Notes under the pieces: generated by a model
Seen by the model: the letters and a program-made list of their open reading frames with translations, nothing else
Database searches by the model: none
Told to the model about the DNA's origin: nothing
Shown: one piece after another, positions 42,487 through 55,486 of the stretch
Numbering within the stretch: the first letter of the stretch is position 1
Layout: each line of letters begins with the position of its first letter
Position numbers and translations under genes: made by a program
Assembly: GCA_029204225.1 (NCBI GenBank)
Contig: CM055112.1
Coordinates: forward strand, 22,882,578 to 22,946,577
Length of the DNA: 64,000 nucleotides
Source of the DNA: Diphasiastrum complanatum
Taxonomy: Eukaryota; Streptophyta; Lycopodiopsida; Lycopodiales; Lycopodiaceae
Reading direction: 5' to 3'

Positions 42487-43412
42487 ATTCCCTTCCTCAT
42501 CTGTGTAGTGGCTCGCAAACAGACTGCTCACATTCTTCTTTGTCTCTTTCTGGTGGCTGGCTTCCTATGGAAAATGGCCTTCGCTCGGGCTTCGTTCTCT
42601 TCATTGACTTGCTCGATGGTCATCCCTTTGGTGGCAAGGAAGTAGTTGTTCCTCTGCATATAGTCTTCCTGGAAGGATAGATTAGTAAGACTGGTTTTAG
42701 ATGGGATTTGAATACGATGGTCATGACGATGATAGCATACAAAGCAGCGATGGTAGTTGTGAGCATGTTGGATCGTAAGAAAAACAAGAGCTCAACGATC
42801 GTGAACATAACAGAGTGAGAATGAACGAAAAAACAGAAGTGTTTGAAGTGTTCGGCATATTAATGATATGTCGGCGAATTAGACCAGTATTAATAAAAAT
42901 ATCGCAAAACCATGTGTTACGATTTTTGCTTCCAAAAATGGTGGATATACTAACATAACAAATTCCACAATATTTTCACATTTTTTGCTAACCATAATGG
43001 GAATTATACGTGTGGAGCGAAGGTGTCAGATTTTTTATATATTTCTTACAGGTTGGAAACAAGTTGAAAACATAATAGAAACATATACAAACAGTGTCGA
43101 CATTTTTGAAAAAATGAAAACGGCAAGTGGACGTGGCAAGTGAATTACAAACGTAATAAGAAAAGTGTCGGGTTTTTTGTAAAACAACTTATGGCAAAAA
43201 CATTGATTTGATATCGCATTTTTCGGAAATAATGCATGGTGAAATAACAAGTGTTGTGTCGCATTTATCGGCACAGATAAAATGGTGAACTTTGCAAACA
43301 TGTATGGAACAATGATTGTCACATATTTCACATTCTTCGTGAAATCATTCGCTCTCGGAGGCTATCATTTTCGTCCATCCGTTCCACATTATCAATGCGA
43401 AAGGTTGGAACT
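42487..43412 (-). other. Degenerate tail of a gypsy internal region
   Basis: Short minus-strand frames: a hydrophobic stretch (MLTTTIAALYAIIVMTIVF, about 42775) and a charged tail (MTIEQVNEENEARAKAIFHR) ending near the polypurine-like run. Several GTGTCG...TTTTTG(C/A)AAA-like phrases recur at 42840-43270. The position fits the 3' part of the gypsy element whose protease/RT lies at 43413-44353. Confidence 0.3.
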
Positions 43413-44353
43413 TCAAATTCTATGGGTAGTATCGAGTGCATTCCACATACATGGTAATGGAGTCTGCCTAGTTGTGATTGGTAACTTTTGATTCCAATCG
43501 GAGGAATGTGTTTCTATCATTTTGTTCAGAATTATGCACAAATTCCAGATACCAGCTCTTATGCATTTATCTAATTCATCTTTCACTAATAATGAATACT
43601 TTGGATTTAACATGTATTGTCTTTGCCTAACCGGTATAGCTCTCTGGATCAAGTCTATTCTATGCTCTCCCCATTTAGCTGGTATATTCTTTAAATCCTC
43701 CATCGACCAAGCAAATACATTTGATATTTTTGAAGAAGTACTATGTACTCTACAGATTCATAATTTTACCCTTAGTAATTTCTATTTCTACATAATCAGT
43801 CTTATCTATCATGCCTTCAGTCAGGCTTGCTCTGGTTTCACCCAGAACTTCCCTTGACTCGGATGTTAGAAACTCATTTTCTTCTTCCTCATCTATTTCA
43901 TAGCATTCTATGAAATTAATCCAAGATTTTGTAGGTCTTGCTATCTCCTCACCCCATCTCATAAGGTGACCCCCTAATGGACTGGCTGTGAGTATGCTTG
44001 AAATTTTTTTTTGTTTGGTGGACCAATTTATAATAGCATCTGTCTGTTATAACCATGGTTCTCTAAATAATATTGAGTATGGTGGCGTATCTAATGGGTT
44101 TATGACAAAGAAATTCATGACAAACATCTCTGTCTCTATAATTATACTAACACCCCTCAGCTCTCCTACTGGTATGCATCTAGATGCATCTGCTAAATGA
44201 GTTTCATGATGAGTAGTAGGCTGGATCTGATCTTATAATCCTAACTCCTTAACCATTGTCTCAGTCATTAAGTTAATGCTAGATCCTGAGTCTACTAATA
44301 TTCTATTGATAGTATGGCCTCCCTATAATGGCACTTGTGAAAAAAGTGGATCT
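43413..44353 (-). pseudogene. Gypsy protease and RT start, degenerate
   Basis: The minus strand reads DPLFSQVPL, stop, GGHTINRILVDSGSSINLMT (protease, DSGS active site), VINPLDTPPYSILFREPWL, then after more stops WINFIECYEIDEEEE, and the RT start HRIDLIQRAIPVRQRQYMLN, PKYSLLVKDELDKCIRAGI. The order and spacing match plant Ty3/gypsy pol. The RT catalytic part is not found. Copia C is inserted directly upstream of the protease. Confidence 0.75.
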
Positions 44354-44990
44354 TGAATGAATCCAAACTCCCAAAATACTTGGCTAAGATCTTTGCACAA
44401 CAAGCTACAAAAGCTAGAAATGGCAAAGCATCCTAATGCTACCTTTGATACACATGAACTTGACAAAGCATTCAAGAAACAAAAGAAGCTAATAATAGGT
44501 ATTGATGGCAGCCAAAAACAACAGCATACCAGCCCTACAACAGCAGCCTACCACTTTTGAAAACCTTTTAAGATCATACACAAAAGCTTGAAGACAATAC
44601 ACAAAGCAATGCTCTCAATAGAGGAAGACACTGTGACAATGATCTATTGATCTCTCTCAACAATACAATAAGTTTCTCCAAAATGTTCTCCACGAATTTC
44701 AGCCTAATATAGGTGAGAGAGATGACTCTCTCTCCTCTCTCTAGAACTTAGCACCCAAATTTAGGACACAAGTACCCTAAAATAGCCAATTTTGGCCTAT
44801 ATGTCCAAATAACATGATTTTGGTGTCATTTCGAAGGTCTTGAAGTTTGAGACTTCTTCAACATGAAATATATACTAGAATAAAAGTATATAGGCCTCTT
44901 TCACACATATGAAAGGTTAGATCCAAAACTATGTACAAAAATTGCCAATTTAGGCCTCAAACTAGCTAGGAAATGTTGACAATTTTCACA
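44354..44990 (-). repeat. 3' LTR of minus-strand Copia C
   Basis: 637 bases from TGTGAAAATTG (minus, 44990) to GATTCATTCA (44354), TG...CA ends. It abuts a polypurine tract on one side and the interrupted gypsy protease frame on the other. No second LTR copy was found. Confidence 0.65.
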
Positions 44991-45000
44991 CTCCCTCTTC
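44991..45000 (-). promoter_or_regulatory. Polypurine tract of Copia C
   Basis: The minus strand reads GAAGAGGGAG immediately before the LTR. Confidence 0.7.
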
Positions 45001-45040
45001 AACTTAACTGGCTAGTTTTACAACACTACTTTGCTCCAAT

Positions 45041-45984
45041 CTAAGAGTGATCTCCATCATGATAATAGAAACTATCTATCCACCATGAATCCTTGTCACT
45101 TCCACTTGACATTAGACTTGAAGAACACATCATGAGAGAATCACAAGAATCTAGATCCTCATTAGAAGTACAAAAGTTGTTTTGCTTGCTACCTTCATTA
45201 CTTTGCTTCTTATGACATTCATTTGCAAAATGACCTTTTATCCCACAATAAAAGCACTTGAACTTTGACTTATCTTTCTTTCTAAGAGAAGTAGAAGAGG
45301 AGGAGGAAGAGTGATCATCATGATCCGAGTTACCACCTTTGGACCATTTCCCTTCGCCTTTACTTTTGCCTTTGACTTTGCCTTTTGTGAAGAAAGCCTC
45401 TTCACCTCCACCTTGCAAGGATGCACCATCAAGCTTTGATTGCAACCTATGTTCTTCAGCCAATAAGATTTCTTGCAAGTCAACCACACTTGGCAAGACT
45501 CTTTGAATGGCAAAACTTTGCACAAGGTTAGCATGTTCATATAGCAAACCATTCAACATAACCTGGACTATTTCACCATCTTTTATGCTTTCATCAATGC
45601 ATGCTAGATCATCACTTAAGGACTTAACCCTCAAGACAAATGCATGAGCACTTTCCCTCTCTCTTTGTCTACTAGAAAATATTTTTTTCCTTAGGGTCAA
45701 TACCCTAGATGTGGACTTTGATTCAAAGAGTTTCTTCAAGGCATTCCATGCCTCACTTGCACTTTGACACTTACCAACTTCTTTGAGAAGTTTATTGGTA
45801 ACATTCATTTTAATGATATGAAGAGCCCTTTTAGCCTTCTTATCAAACATTTATTGCTCTTGAATTGTGGGTGGTCTCTCTTTAGTTCTTGCAACTATGT
45901 CCATGAGTTCATTCAACTCAAGTAAGGATTCCATCCTCACTTTCCAAGTAGAGTAGTTTGATGAACTCAACCTAATTCTAGGCA
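45041..45984 (-). pseudogene. Copia C gag with zinc knuckle, one early stop
   Basis: Starts MPRIRLSSSNYSTWKVRMES at 45984; a TAA at about 45851 splits it from the long frame MFDKKAKRALHIIKMNV onward (269 residues). It contains SASEAWNALKKLFESKS, VKSLSDDLACIDESIKDGEI and a complete CCHC knuckle CFYCGIKGHFANECHKK, then the protease lead-in SWWIDS, after which the sequence is lost up to the polypurine tract. So protease, integrase and RT are all deleted. A CAA-to-TAA change would explain the stop. The 5' LTR and primer site are missing; a foldback-like sequence starts right there. Confidence 0.88.
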
Positions 45985-45990
45985 TTATAC

Positions 45991-46057
45991 AGGGGAAGGC
46001 ACGATGCTCTCGGGCTTTCCATGCAAGTCGAACCCTGCCCTAGGGCAGAGCCCTCCC
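45991..46057. repeat. GC-rich foldback element, copy 2
   Basis: AGGGGAAGGCACGATGCTCT then CGGGCTTTCC, followed by CCCTGCCCTAGGGCAGAG and CCCTCCC. It aligns with 30019-30120 (GGGGAAGGCCCGCGCCCTCG...CCCTAGGG) and keeps the stem partly. Confidence 0.6.
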
Positions 46058-49000
46058 ACATAATTTTTTTAAAGAATCATTTAGGTCTATTAGCCTCTCC
46101 TTTAAAAAGTCTATCTTACTTTCAATTTTCATAATTTCATCAGCACATTTGACTTTTCCATAATTTTTTTTGAACAATTTAGTGATCCATTTGATATTCC
46201 CCACTAATTATTGAGACTATGCACCCATGCTACATGATTTAGTTGGTGTAATGTTCTCATATTATTCGACAAGTTTAATAGCTATGTTGATAGCTAGAGA
46301 AGTATAGCCTTGGTTATTTTAAATTTGTTCTTCTATATTGGATGAGGTTGACGAAGTTGCTTTGTCTACAGAACCATGCGTACAGTTTGGATCTTTTTTG
46401 GCATGGTTTCCCTTCGAGAATTTTCTTTGATTACTATATCATTTAGCATAATTGTCTTATGCACTTACTTGTTATGTCTTGCAGATTAGTTCTTTCATGA
46501 TGAAAACCATTTGTCAAGTAACTTGATAGTCTAGATATATCAATTGACCCCATTGTGAACACTTTATTATACATAGAGTGATTCCACATGTGTGGAGCAT
46601 GTTTACGTGTGAATGATAGGCTTAGATAACTCATATCAAATCTCATGAAGGATAGACTTAGATAACTCATATCAAATCTCATGAGTAGATAACACCATTT
46701 GGCAAATTTCTATAAGCTAGGATCAATTTACTTGAATAGATAGAGTTTAGGAGTGGATTAAGGATTGATCACACATGTGAAATCAGCTCAAGCCACCATG
46801 AGCTCCATCACTTTTTATATATGCTCTTTTTGGAGCTTATTCTACCCATTGAAAATTGAAAAGTTGAAAATTTTCAAAGATTTCATGTACTAAGCTTTGT
46901 ACAGATCTTCCATTTGCATGCATTTCTATGAGTTCAATGCTTTAATGATCACTTGTACATTGCTATCAACTATATGGCCGTAGAGTAGCCTATATATTCT
47001 TCACAACGCGAAGCTATTTTGGTCATTTAGTTTTTTTATTCTTGTTTGCTAATCTACATTGTGTCAATACTAGCTTTCAATATTGACGAAGATAAAATTA
47101 ACAATGCTTCCAATCTCTCATGTGGATTGATTAGATCCAAAAGTTTTAGTTTTTCAAATTCATCTACATTCAATTTGTTTTCAGTGCAATCTTTGAAAAA
47201 AGCTTGTAAATCAAATGTTTCAACTTTGTATATGTTGAAATTGTGTACTTTTCACATGTGTGAAGAAAGCCAAAAGCATGTGATTGATATTCTAAGGTGT
47301 AATTGGATATGAAACTATCTCCTGATTGTAGCAAGCAATCTATTTGACAATGTCAAGGCAAGCAAGCAAGCATGCGTCTACCCACCAAAAAGCTATTATT
47401 CACACCATGAGAAGACACTTGATAAAAAACTAAATCCAAAAACAGGTTGCTCTCATGTAGAGAGAGAAATTGGAGCTCACACCCTCGAGTAGAGAGAGAA
47501 CATAGAGAAAAAAACTAAATATTGGCAGCCAAAACTCTCATCAACTCAATTACCATCATCCTCAATAGTATGTACAAAAGAGATCTCACTACCATATAGC
47601 CCTAGCTCGTGTTATTGCATGTGGTAATGCTCACAAATGATTGGACCTCATTGATTAAATTTCTACATCATGATTGGACCTCATAATTTCCACCTCACAT
47701 TTTGATTGGCCTCATGATGTGCAGTGCTAAAAATGATTGATCCACATGTAATACACCTCTTAAAGTGATTGGCCTTATAATCTTTTCTAGATGTGATTGG
47801 GCAAATAGATGCATTTCAATCCTTACAATGTGTGACAAGTGTCACAATTTTAGTAGATCGTAAATAGGTAGGTACCCGAGTACCCTATTGACTATTCAAA
47901 CTCAACATTAATGATCTAAAATGAATATGCCTACCCTCCACGCGTGAGAACATGTGCTTCACACATGTTCTCAAATTGTTACAAAATAGTTGATAAAAGG
48001 CATATTTAGTTTACTTGATTGATGGTTGGCATTCTAGAAGCTTGAATTTTTTAATAAAAAGTTTATGATTTTGGCATATGTGAACTGTGTGTGCATAGTT
48101 TGCCCCCTACTTTTATCATCTACCAGTCACCAATCACTTCAAAAAGTATAGGCAATTTCCACATGTATGATTATCATGAAAGACTTGAATGGTATTTCTT
48201 ATGGATTAGTTAAAAGACCCTTTGTGCAGACAAGTTCAATCATTACATTGTCGTGGTTCAAACATTACATTGTCATCTCTCTAAGAACCCATAATTAATT
48301 TAATTGCTATGCAACAATCATCTCATCATTGAAATTTTGATTAAACTTTTCAAACCTACCTAACATGCATCATGTTTTATTGTCAAATTTGGATTACATT
48401 TATTAAAATTATGGGCGTTTTTTGTGTTTTCTTAAGAGTAGTTTGTGGATTGCATAAAACTAAAATCTACTTTTAATAAAAGCATGGCTTTGTGAATTTG
48501 CCTCACTCCCTTGTTTTACCTTTAAGACTAAGGAATGGATGACAGACGTTGACAATCATCTATCCAATCACAACATATCTCTAGCAAGGATAAGCTCTGA
48601 TTTTCCTCCACTTTCAAGATTGATAATTCAAACACTTCTCTGATTGATCTAACCCAATTCCAGAACGTAGAGCAACAGCAGTTAAGAAGTGCTATGCGTC
48701 TTCCTGAGGCAGATTGGAATTAGTGTACTTAGACTACAACTTTCACTAGATGACCAGAGTTGCTGTAATTGGTCCAAATCAACATGCCACGTAGATAGGT
48801 AGTGATGAGTGCTTATGTATTACCAGAAAAACGCTCAAAAAAAAGGCCAGAGAGTCAAGATTGCAACTGTGAAGGACCCATCAATGAAGGAATAGGGAGC
48901 AAAGATATGTCTCTTAAATCTGTACAAATGAGAATAGCCAGCTGATCGCACAAACAAGAATGAGAAATCACATGCTTTCATTAGGGGTACCTAACATATC

Positions 49001-49238
49001 TCTGCCCATCTAGTAGACCCGTTGACCTTTAGGGTCGACGCCGCACCGCACTTGCAATTTTCACCAAAAATCTAGATACAATGCACTATGAAATACATAG
49101 CTGCTGAAATTGCTAAGGAATAAGGAAACACCCTTCCAGCTTGTTTCGCCTACTGCTCTCTCACTTTCACACTATCCTAAGATCCTCTACAAAATTACAG
49201 AAAGAATCAGAAAGAATCGAAGAAACATGAGGCAACGG
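46058..49238. other. Intergenic, no gene recognised
   Basis: AT-rich. Contains a 36-bp tandem duplication (46615-46686) and a stretch (47630-47820) where GATTGG(A)CCTCAT-like phrases recur loosely. 48990-49240 would include the NDL 3' untranslated region; no terminator-type signal can be asserted. Confidence 0.4.
46615..46686. repeat. 36-bp tandem duplication
   Basis: GATAG(G/A)CTTAGATAACTC...CTCATGA twice in a row. Confidence 0.88.
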
Positions 49239-49484
49239 TTATTCCTCTATTGAATATTCATCTAAGGATACCCGAGTTTTGATTGGCTTCAATTTCAAGC
49301 CTAAACTTTCTGGAGACAGAAGTTCAGGAGGGACACAAGGGGGGCTTAGCGGACTCGTAGGAGTGGAGCTTTGGCTACACAATTGTACAGGCCTGTAGAA
49401 CTCATAGCCCATTAGAAAATACTCGATGGGAACTAGCATTGAATGAGGCTGTTCTTCAGTGACTAATGAACCACAGGCTTGTAC
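49239..49484 (-). CDS. NDL: NDL exon 11 (C-terminus)
   Basis: 81 codons plus [35 protein letters not shown], a Ser/Pro stretch, then [20 protein letters not shown]. The family signature tail. Confidence 0.97.
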   Translation of the reverse strand, partial: VQACGSLVTEEQPHSMLVPIEYFLMGYEFYRPVQLCSQSSTPTSPLSPPCVPPELLSPESLGLKLKPIKTRVSLDEYSIEE

Positions 49485-52400
49485 CTGCATTAAAAAGCAT
49501 GCCCAAAAATTAGTGAAGGGAGTAACTTCAACAAAGCTCACTCTCATGCCTGAAGGATTGATGATAAAAATCATACACGAAGGAACTCTAATAGATGGCC
49601 TAATAACTAATTGCAAAGTCATTTTGTGCTCTACTAGAACAAAACTACGAGAGAGCAGAAAGGTTTACCTCTACAAGCGCATTGAAGCGCCTATCCATTA
49701 CGGAGTTTATGTGGATAGCTTCATCATAAAAAGGTGACTGCTCTCCAACAAAGATCAATGTGCGACATCTCAGATTCTTTAATTCTGCTGTAAGATCCTT
49801 ACGCCTGAAGAGTACACCCACAGGTATAAAACAATGGCAATGATATAATTTGAATCGACAGCGATTCCTTGACAAGAATAAAATCATGACAGAAAAGTGC
49901 AATAGTGCAGCAAAGTACGATTGCAATACACGTAATGTATCTCTCAAGAACAGGTATATTCAACAGGCATAGGCATATGCCTATAAAATGTGGCTCGAGT
50001 ATTGTAGACTGGTGCATGAAAATCTGTTCAAGAGCTAAAAAGACACTCTTAAATTTTAAGCAGCTTTTTTTGCTAGCAAAACACATGGATCAGGGTAAGA
50101 GAAAGAGCAACATCAATTTAGGCCAATTCCAGATTAAATTCTTAGATGATGCTTTAAAGCAATCTAATGCTAGAAAACGCATATGGTTATTTACCATCAA
50201 TGAGTGTTGTATTGTAATGTGCATTCAAACTGATTAGAAGGGAAATAGAATGAGAAGATCATTGTGTATGATTGATAAGAGTTCTATCATACACCTCCTA
50301 AGGTATGGTGTTTTGACCAAAATCATACAAAACCAACCATAATATTGGATTTCTATACTCGACTCCAAAGTATTATAATCTCCTAGAAAAGTTCCTAATG
50401 CAGGTTTTAAGGGTCATAGATTTTCTTGTTTGGAGGCCTGGTATTATCCAAGGTGGAATATCAATGTGGAAATCAAAAACTACTTAAACTACATGAGCTT
50501 ATGGCTTCCCAAATGAACATCTTTAGTTAATATAAACCTAACAAGCCTTGGATAATGTGGTAGAAATGAGAAAACTTTTGACCATATTTTGCTTCAAAAG
50601 GAATTACAAAAAGACCTACTTCGCTAGAGTTGGCATAATTCGAATATAAAAGACAGCGTGAATTTCCAAGACCAAAGTGGATCAGTCAGGACCAGTAACA
50701 TGTGATTATCCACTTCAACTTGGGGATGTGAATGATTTGGCCATATGATAATGGTCTATCATAAAATATCACATGATTTTTCTTGCCACCTCCACAATGA
50801 TCTGCATAGTGTACTACCTCAAGGATTTCCCATTGCCTCCTCCACCTACAAAGATGCTGCCAAGTTCTCTCCTACGACCTCTAATGCACGAACTTACATC
50901 GTTCTCTGAGGAGCCATTCCATTTTCCTAAGCATCAATACTAGGCCAACCCCTTTAAGCCAATGCCACACTTTTTGAAGTGGCATTAGACAATGTATGCA
51001 ATGCACATGCATCGTATCCTTCCCTGCTGAAACATATAAAAAAAGGCACACCATGTTGCACTCTATCACAGAATACCCTGCACAACGATGTGCTTCATCA
51101 AATTCATCACTTATAAATAAGATACAAAGCTGTGGATATCACTAAAATGAAACCTTACTCCAGCAACAATTGCAATGACTTGTTTTCTATCAACCTCATC
51201 TACACGTTTTCTCTTCATCTCAAAAATTGATATCGTGTTGATTGAAGTATGGAATCGTGCATCCACAATGGTGAAAGCCCTTCTTTTTTTACATTAATAT
51301 TTGCACAGATGTCCAAAATTGCCCACAGGCCCAAGGTTTCATGGGTACTTTCTGAAGATAGCTTTTGTTTGCAAACGGGCCTCCAAAATGAACCCAATAG
51401 ATTAATTTGAAATTTTTCATCTATTTAGCTTTTATAAAGACAAGCCGTTACTAAAAATCAGGAAAGTTTCAAGCTCAAGATGTTGCATTGACATTACCAA
51501 CACTACGGGGGGTAAAGCAATTTGAGTTTTTTGACATATTGGCAAGTTACACTACATATGGGTATAGTTTCCTCGCTAAAAGATATAATTCTCTTATAGT
51601 AATTGAAATTCTACTTGGCAAATCTTAGCATCGTTATCCGGAACAGGTGTGATTAAGTTTCACAAGTTGATTATCTTCCTGAACCCTAAGCATGCTGTCA
51701 TGTATTTTATTGTTTTGTTTCGCTAGAATGAATGCTTATTATGTTCCAACTTCCATCCCACCGAGTCAAAAACAAATTACATCGTTCATCGTTTGATCAC
51801 ATAGACAGTGAAATCCCTTCCAATTGACCAGACACATCAGCCCCAAGCACATCATATAATATTCTCATACTTCATGCATTTAATTATCAAATCACTACTC
51901 ACTTGGGACTTAAGACAACATATATCAATCTAAGAGAAGAAAGAAACCGTTCTCAAACAATTACACAGACTGAGTCATTGATTACATCCAACTCATGCAG
52001 TCACAAAATGAGCCCAGATTTAATAAGTTTATATTAGAAAGGAATAGGTGAATGTGAGAGCATACTCATGAATAGCTTCCAAAAACCGCATCACATTTGT
52101 GCTTTGCCTATGGTCCAAAACCTGGATAATAAAAACTAAAAGATTTAGCTGAAATCCTTTGTACTGATTAAAGCAAAAAACTCAAATCTTCTAAAATCAA
52201 TCAGTTCTTTAGGTAAAGCTTTTTGACTGTTTGAACTTTGAACTGCTATGAATTGCTAACAAGTTTATCAAAACACAAACATTACCCTGCTGAATGAAGG
52301 TTCAGTCACTCCAGATGCAAGTGTTTCCTGCAGTCAAAATGATATAAATCAACAAAACAATATGCAAGGCATTCTTTTCTGAAACAGTTACACCTTGCTT

Positions 52401-55162
52401 AGAGAATGAATTTTCCTTGAAACATTCGCATACAACCTAAGAAGTACAGAGGTATTGAATGACGCATACCTGACTAAAATACCGTTGTAACAATGTTTCC
52501 TTCACAAAATTGCAGATACCCCAGAAATACAGTAGATTTACCAGTGCCTGTCCAAAAGTAACATTGCACTACAACGTTATATTACTCATTTCAATATTGT
52601 AAAAACTGAAAATTGATACTGTAAAGTAAACAACAGCTATGAAACAGAAAATGACCTTATTATACAGCCACTCTGTCCAACTTGGAGTTCGACACAGTGG
52701 AGAAACCAAAATAAGCCCCTGCACCCTTTCTTTGTTCTTCAACTGCAATAAAAAATTTGCTACATGAGGCAGACTTTATATGTTGTAAGAAAATAGTAAA
52801 ACTTAGGACAATGTGAAATTGGAACAAAACTGCTTCACAGTAAGTACTTTGATTTCATCAAAGCACAGTTACAAATAGTAATAATTCCAGATCCTATGTG
52901 AAATTGCCAGGAACAAAACAGTTTTCCACGATACATTCACGCCTAACTAGAGTACCCAAATCATTGAGGCTGACTGACTATGGAAAAATAAAACATACCG
53001 CGAACAGAGTCAAAATATATGCTCCTGCTGTGACACCTAGGCATATCACTTCATGCAACCTGCAGCAAGTATATACATAAAAACTGGCTTAACCATTAGT
53101 GAACAGAAACAAACAAAAGCCTAAGTATAGAGTTAGCTCACAAAAGTTTGTTTCTCCATGACTTGTTAATACAAGTACATTCAACCACCTGTAGAGCTAC
53201 AAGCCGACCTTGGGAAAATAAACCAGAACTTTATTGAAACTTGAAATAGATTGAAAGCCAAAGAAAAAGTAACTCATAAATACGCTCTATGCAATGTATT
53301 TTAAGGTATGCCACTCGGTAGCCCATAGTAAGTTATGAAGTTACATTCTCAGAGGCCTGATAGACAGGGTTTATGGACCTGAAAAAGTCGCAGACATCTT
53401 CAACTTGCTCTGCTAGTTCTTCAGCTGAGAGTGTGGGTTTTTCAGTCGATATTGGTGCTGCTCCAATCTATCACCAAAAAAATAATAGTCTAATGGAATT
53501 CAGACATTATTCCAATACAAAAGTTCCAGTGAATATAATAAAATATCAGGTAGAATTGAAAAGAAAACCTCATGGCCTGGGGCATCTATGTGATAGATGC
53601 AGAAGTTGTGAAACAGTAATGATGATGCCTGAGGACATGAGAAGAGGCCCTGAAAACAAGAAGCACCTGCAAACTCCGAAAACAACAATACACATATCAA
53701 ATTGATTTCTCCTATCAGTAAAGGAATGAATAATGTTACAAAGACAAGCAGCATGTACAATTCATGACTCAGCATAAGCATATGGTAAATTCTATCTATT
53801 TAATGTCTGGACCTTTGGCTCAATAGTTATGGATTAAATTCCAGATGCCCAAAACCCAGATCTGCAGACAAATTAAACTGAAAAAGCTTCGCTAAACTTA
53901 CAATCTAGAGCCAAGTCGGGGTAGGCGATAAGAGCCGGCTTCTCTTGATCCCCACAAACGGTGACATACAGTGGACCATGGGAGGTCTGAATCATCTGTC
54001 CCTGATTGCACAAGCATAAATGATATTAAATAAGCGTGATGATACACTAAGGCTAGTAATTCACAATTCGATAATTTTTTTCCCAAAAACGAAAAATGAT
54101 CCAACTGCAGCCTATAATTCCTTTGATCTGAATAACTGGGAAGAATTCAATAAGACTAATTCAAACGATTAGAAAATATAACTGGATTAGATCTCGAAAG
54201 CTGTTCAAGTTCACTCTGATCCAGTTTCAGTAGACATCAAATAGCTTTGATTCCCTTTCCCTCTCCATCTACCTCTCCCTCGTGGAAATTAACCAAGCAT
54301 TTCATTTCATTTCTCTCAAAAACAGTCACATACATGATTATACTACCTCATACTAACAAGTACCATATCTCTCTCTCTTTCTCTTCAGACAGAAAGCTGC
54401 AAGAGCGTAAACCAAGTTTGCACTCTAGACAGATTGATATCTATTTATTAACATCTATCAAGGATGTGCCCTCACTTAGCGTATCCAGAATCAGAGCCTC
54501 CTTTACTTTTAACTTAATGTAAGGATAGAAGCGCACAAAAAACACCAAGATAATTTTGTGCTAAACGAATACAAGATGCATGCTAGAAAACTTAAATTGG
54601 GGAAACTCAACCACAATTGGCACTAGCTCAGCTGAAGGCTTGGTTAGCACAACAATTTGGCTCTATGCGTAGATATCGAATTTAGCGCAGATAATAATTA
54701 GTTATAACCCGATGACACTTAAAACCCTGTACTCAGGTCTCCCACAATTTCGGACATGACAAGATCCACGATATCTAATGTGATACCATAATATCATTCG
54801 ATTCGTAGCAGACTTTTCTCTCTAACGAGCTATCGTATTGCATCTGGAAATACTATCCCGAATAGAATTTGAAGTCTTCACAAGTCAGCCACATCATCCA
54901 AAATTATTCGAAACTTCTGTGTTATAAGTGGAGACAAGCAGGAAAAAATCAGCCCACAAATTATTCTGATATTTTTTGAGAACATATTCAAAATAATAGT
55001 GCCACAAAATCGTGAGCAGCGAATAACAACATGACAAATTAGACTCAATGTAAAATGCCATGGACAAAGTAGATATGAACGAGGCTATCATCTGCATAAT
55101 ACCTGCCCTCCCCACGGCATTGTATCCATATCCAACGAAACGGAGTCGCTGCAATCAGACAT
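49239..55162 (-). CDS. NDL: NDL protein (N-MYC downregulated-like, NDR family)
   Basis: Complete coding region in 11 exons joining to about 350 residues: 55162-55103, 54001-53902, 53666-53569, 53467-53379, 53059-52999, 52742-52656, 52547-52470, 52327-52286, 52121-52066, 49804-49669 and 49484-49239. The protein has an alpha/beta-hydrolase fold of the NDR family: [59 protein letters not shown] and [19 protein letters not shown]. The nucleophile elbow is GVTAG, with no serine, in keeping with NDR proteins being non-enzymatic. The C-terminal [20 protein letters not shown] tail is characteristic of plant NDL1-3, which in Arabidopsis bind the G-protein beta/gamma dimer and affect auxin transport. 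All splice sites are GT-AG and phases agree. Confidence 0.96.
49669..49804 (-). CDS. NDL: NDL exon 10
   Basis: 136 bases after [28 protein letters not shown] then [20 protein letters not shown] and NALVE, donor GTAAAC. Confidence 0.95.
49805..52065. other. NDL intron 9
   Basis: The largest NDL intron. No transposon gene or RNA gene was recognised in it. Confidence 0.6.
52066..52121 (-). CDS. NDL: NDL exon 9
   Basis: 56 bases, [18 protein letters not shown] plus two bases, donor GTATGC. A 2.26-kb intron follows. Confidence 0.92.
52286..52327 (-). CDS. NDL: NDL exon 8 (14 codons)
   Basis: [14 protein letters not shown] between ACTGCAG and GTAATG. A micro-sized but in-phase exon. Confidence 0.9.
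52470..52547 (-). CDS. NDL: NDL exon 7
   Basis: 26 codons, [20 protein letters not shown] then QRYFSQ, between TGGACAG and GTATGC. Confidence 0.94.
52656..52742 (-). CDS. NDL: NDL exon 6
   Basis: 29 codons, [20 protein letters not shown] then SWTEWLYNK, donor GTCATT. Confidence 0.95.
52999..53059 (-). CDS. NDL: NDL exon 5
   Basis: 61 bases, [20 protein letters not shown] between GCTGCAG and GTATGT. Holds the altered nucleophile elbow GVTAG. Confidence 0.95.
53379..53467 (-). CDS. NDL: NDL exon 4
   Basis: 89 bases, [20 protein letters not shown] then QVEDVCDFF, donor GTCCAT. Confidence 0.92.
53569..53666 (-). CDS. NDL: NDL exon 3
   Basis: 98 bases between TTTGCAG and GTTTTC, encoding [20 protein letters not shown] and [12 protein letters not shown]. 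Very high match to plant NDLs. Confidence 0.95.
53902..54001 (-). CDS. NDL: NDL exon 2
   Basis: 100 bases between AATCAG and [26 protein letters not shown] then [13 protein letters not shown]; ends in phase 1. Confidence 0.92.
55103..55162 (-). CDS. NDL: NDL exon 1
   Basis: 20 codons, [23 protein letters not shown] at 55162, GTATTA donor. Plant NDLs share the short acidic MxDSSDSVS-like start. Confidence 0.9.
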
Positions 55163-55486
55163 CGTGTCAGAACACCTTGTATCAGAACGAGAGGCAGAAT
55201 GACCGGTATTTCGATCAGGTACGATTTGGATATTCACAAAAGCGTCGATAAAAAATAATCATGATATCGACGAAAGTCATATGTTCTGTATTTTCCGCTG
55301 GTGCACAACATGGTGTTAGCAACAATAGAGGTCAACCGGGAAGGAAATGCTTCCAAGTAGCTTTGAGCAGAGGCAGAAATTGAAAGCTCTGAAGGCCGCA
55401 AGCCTTGTGGTGGTAGTAGTTGAGGGAAATTATTCATTGAGCAAGATGTGGCCTCCAAGAAAAGCTCGGCCCATCAGTCAACTACA

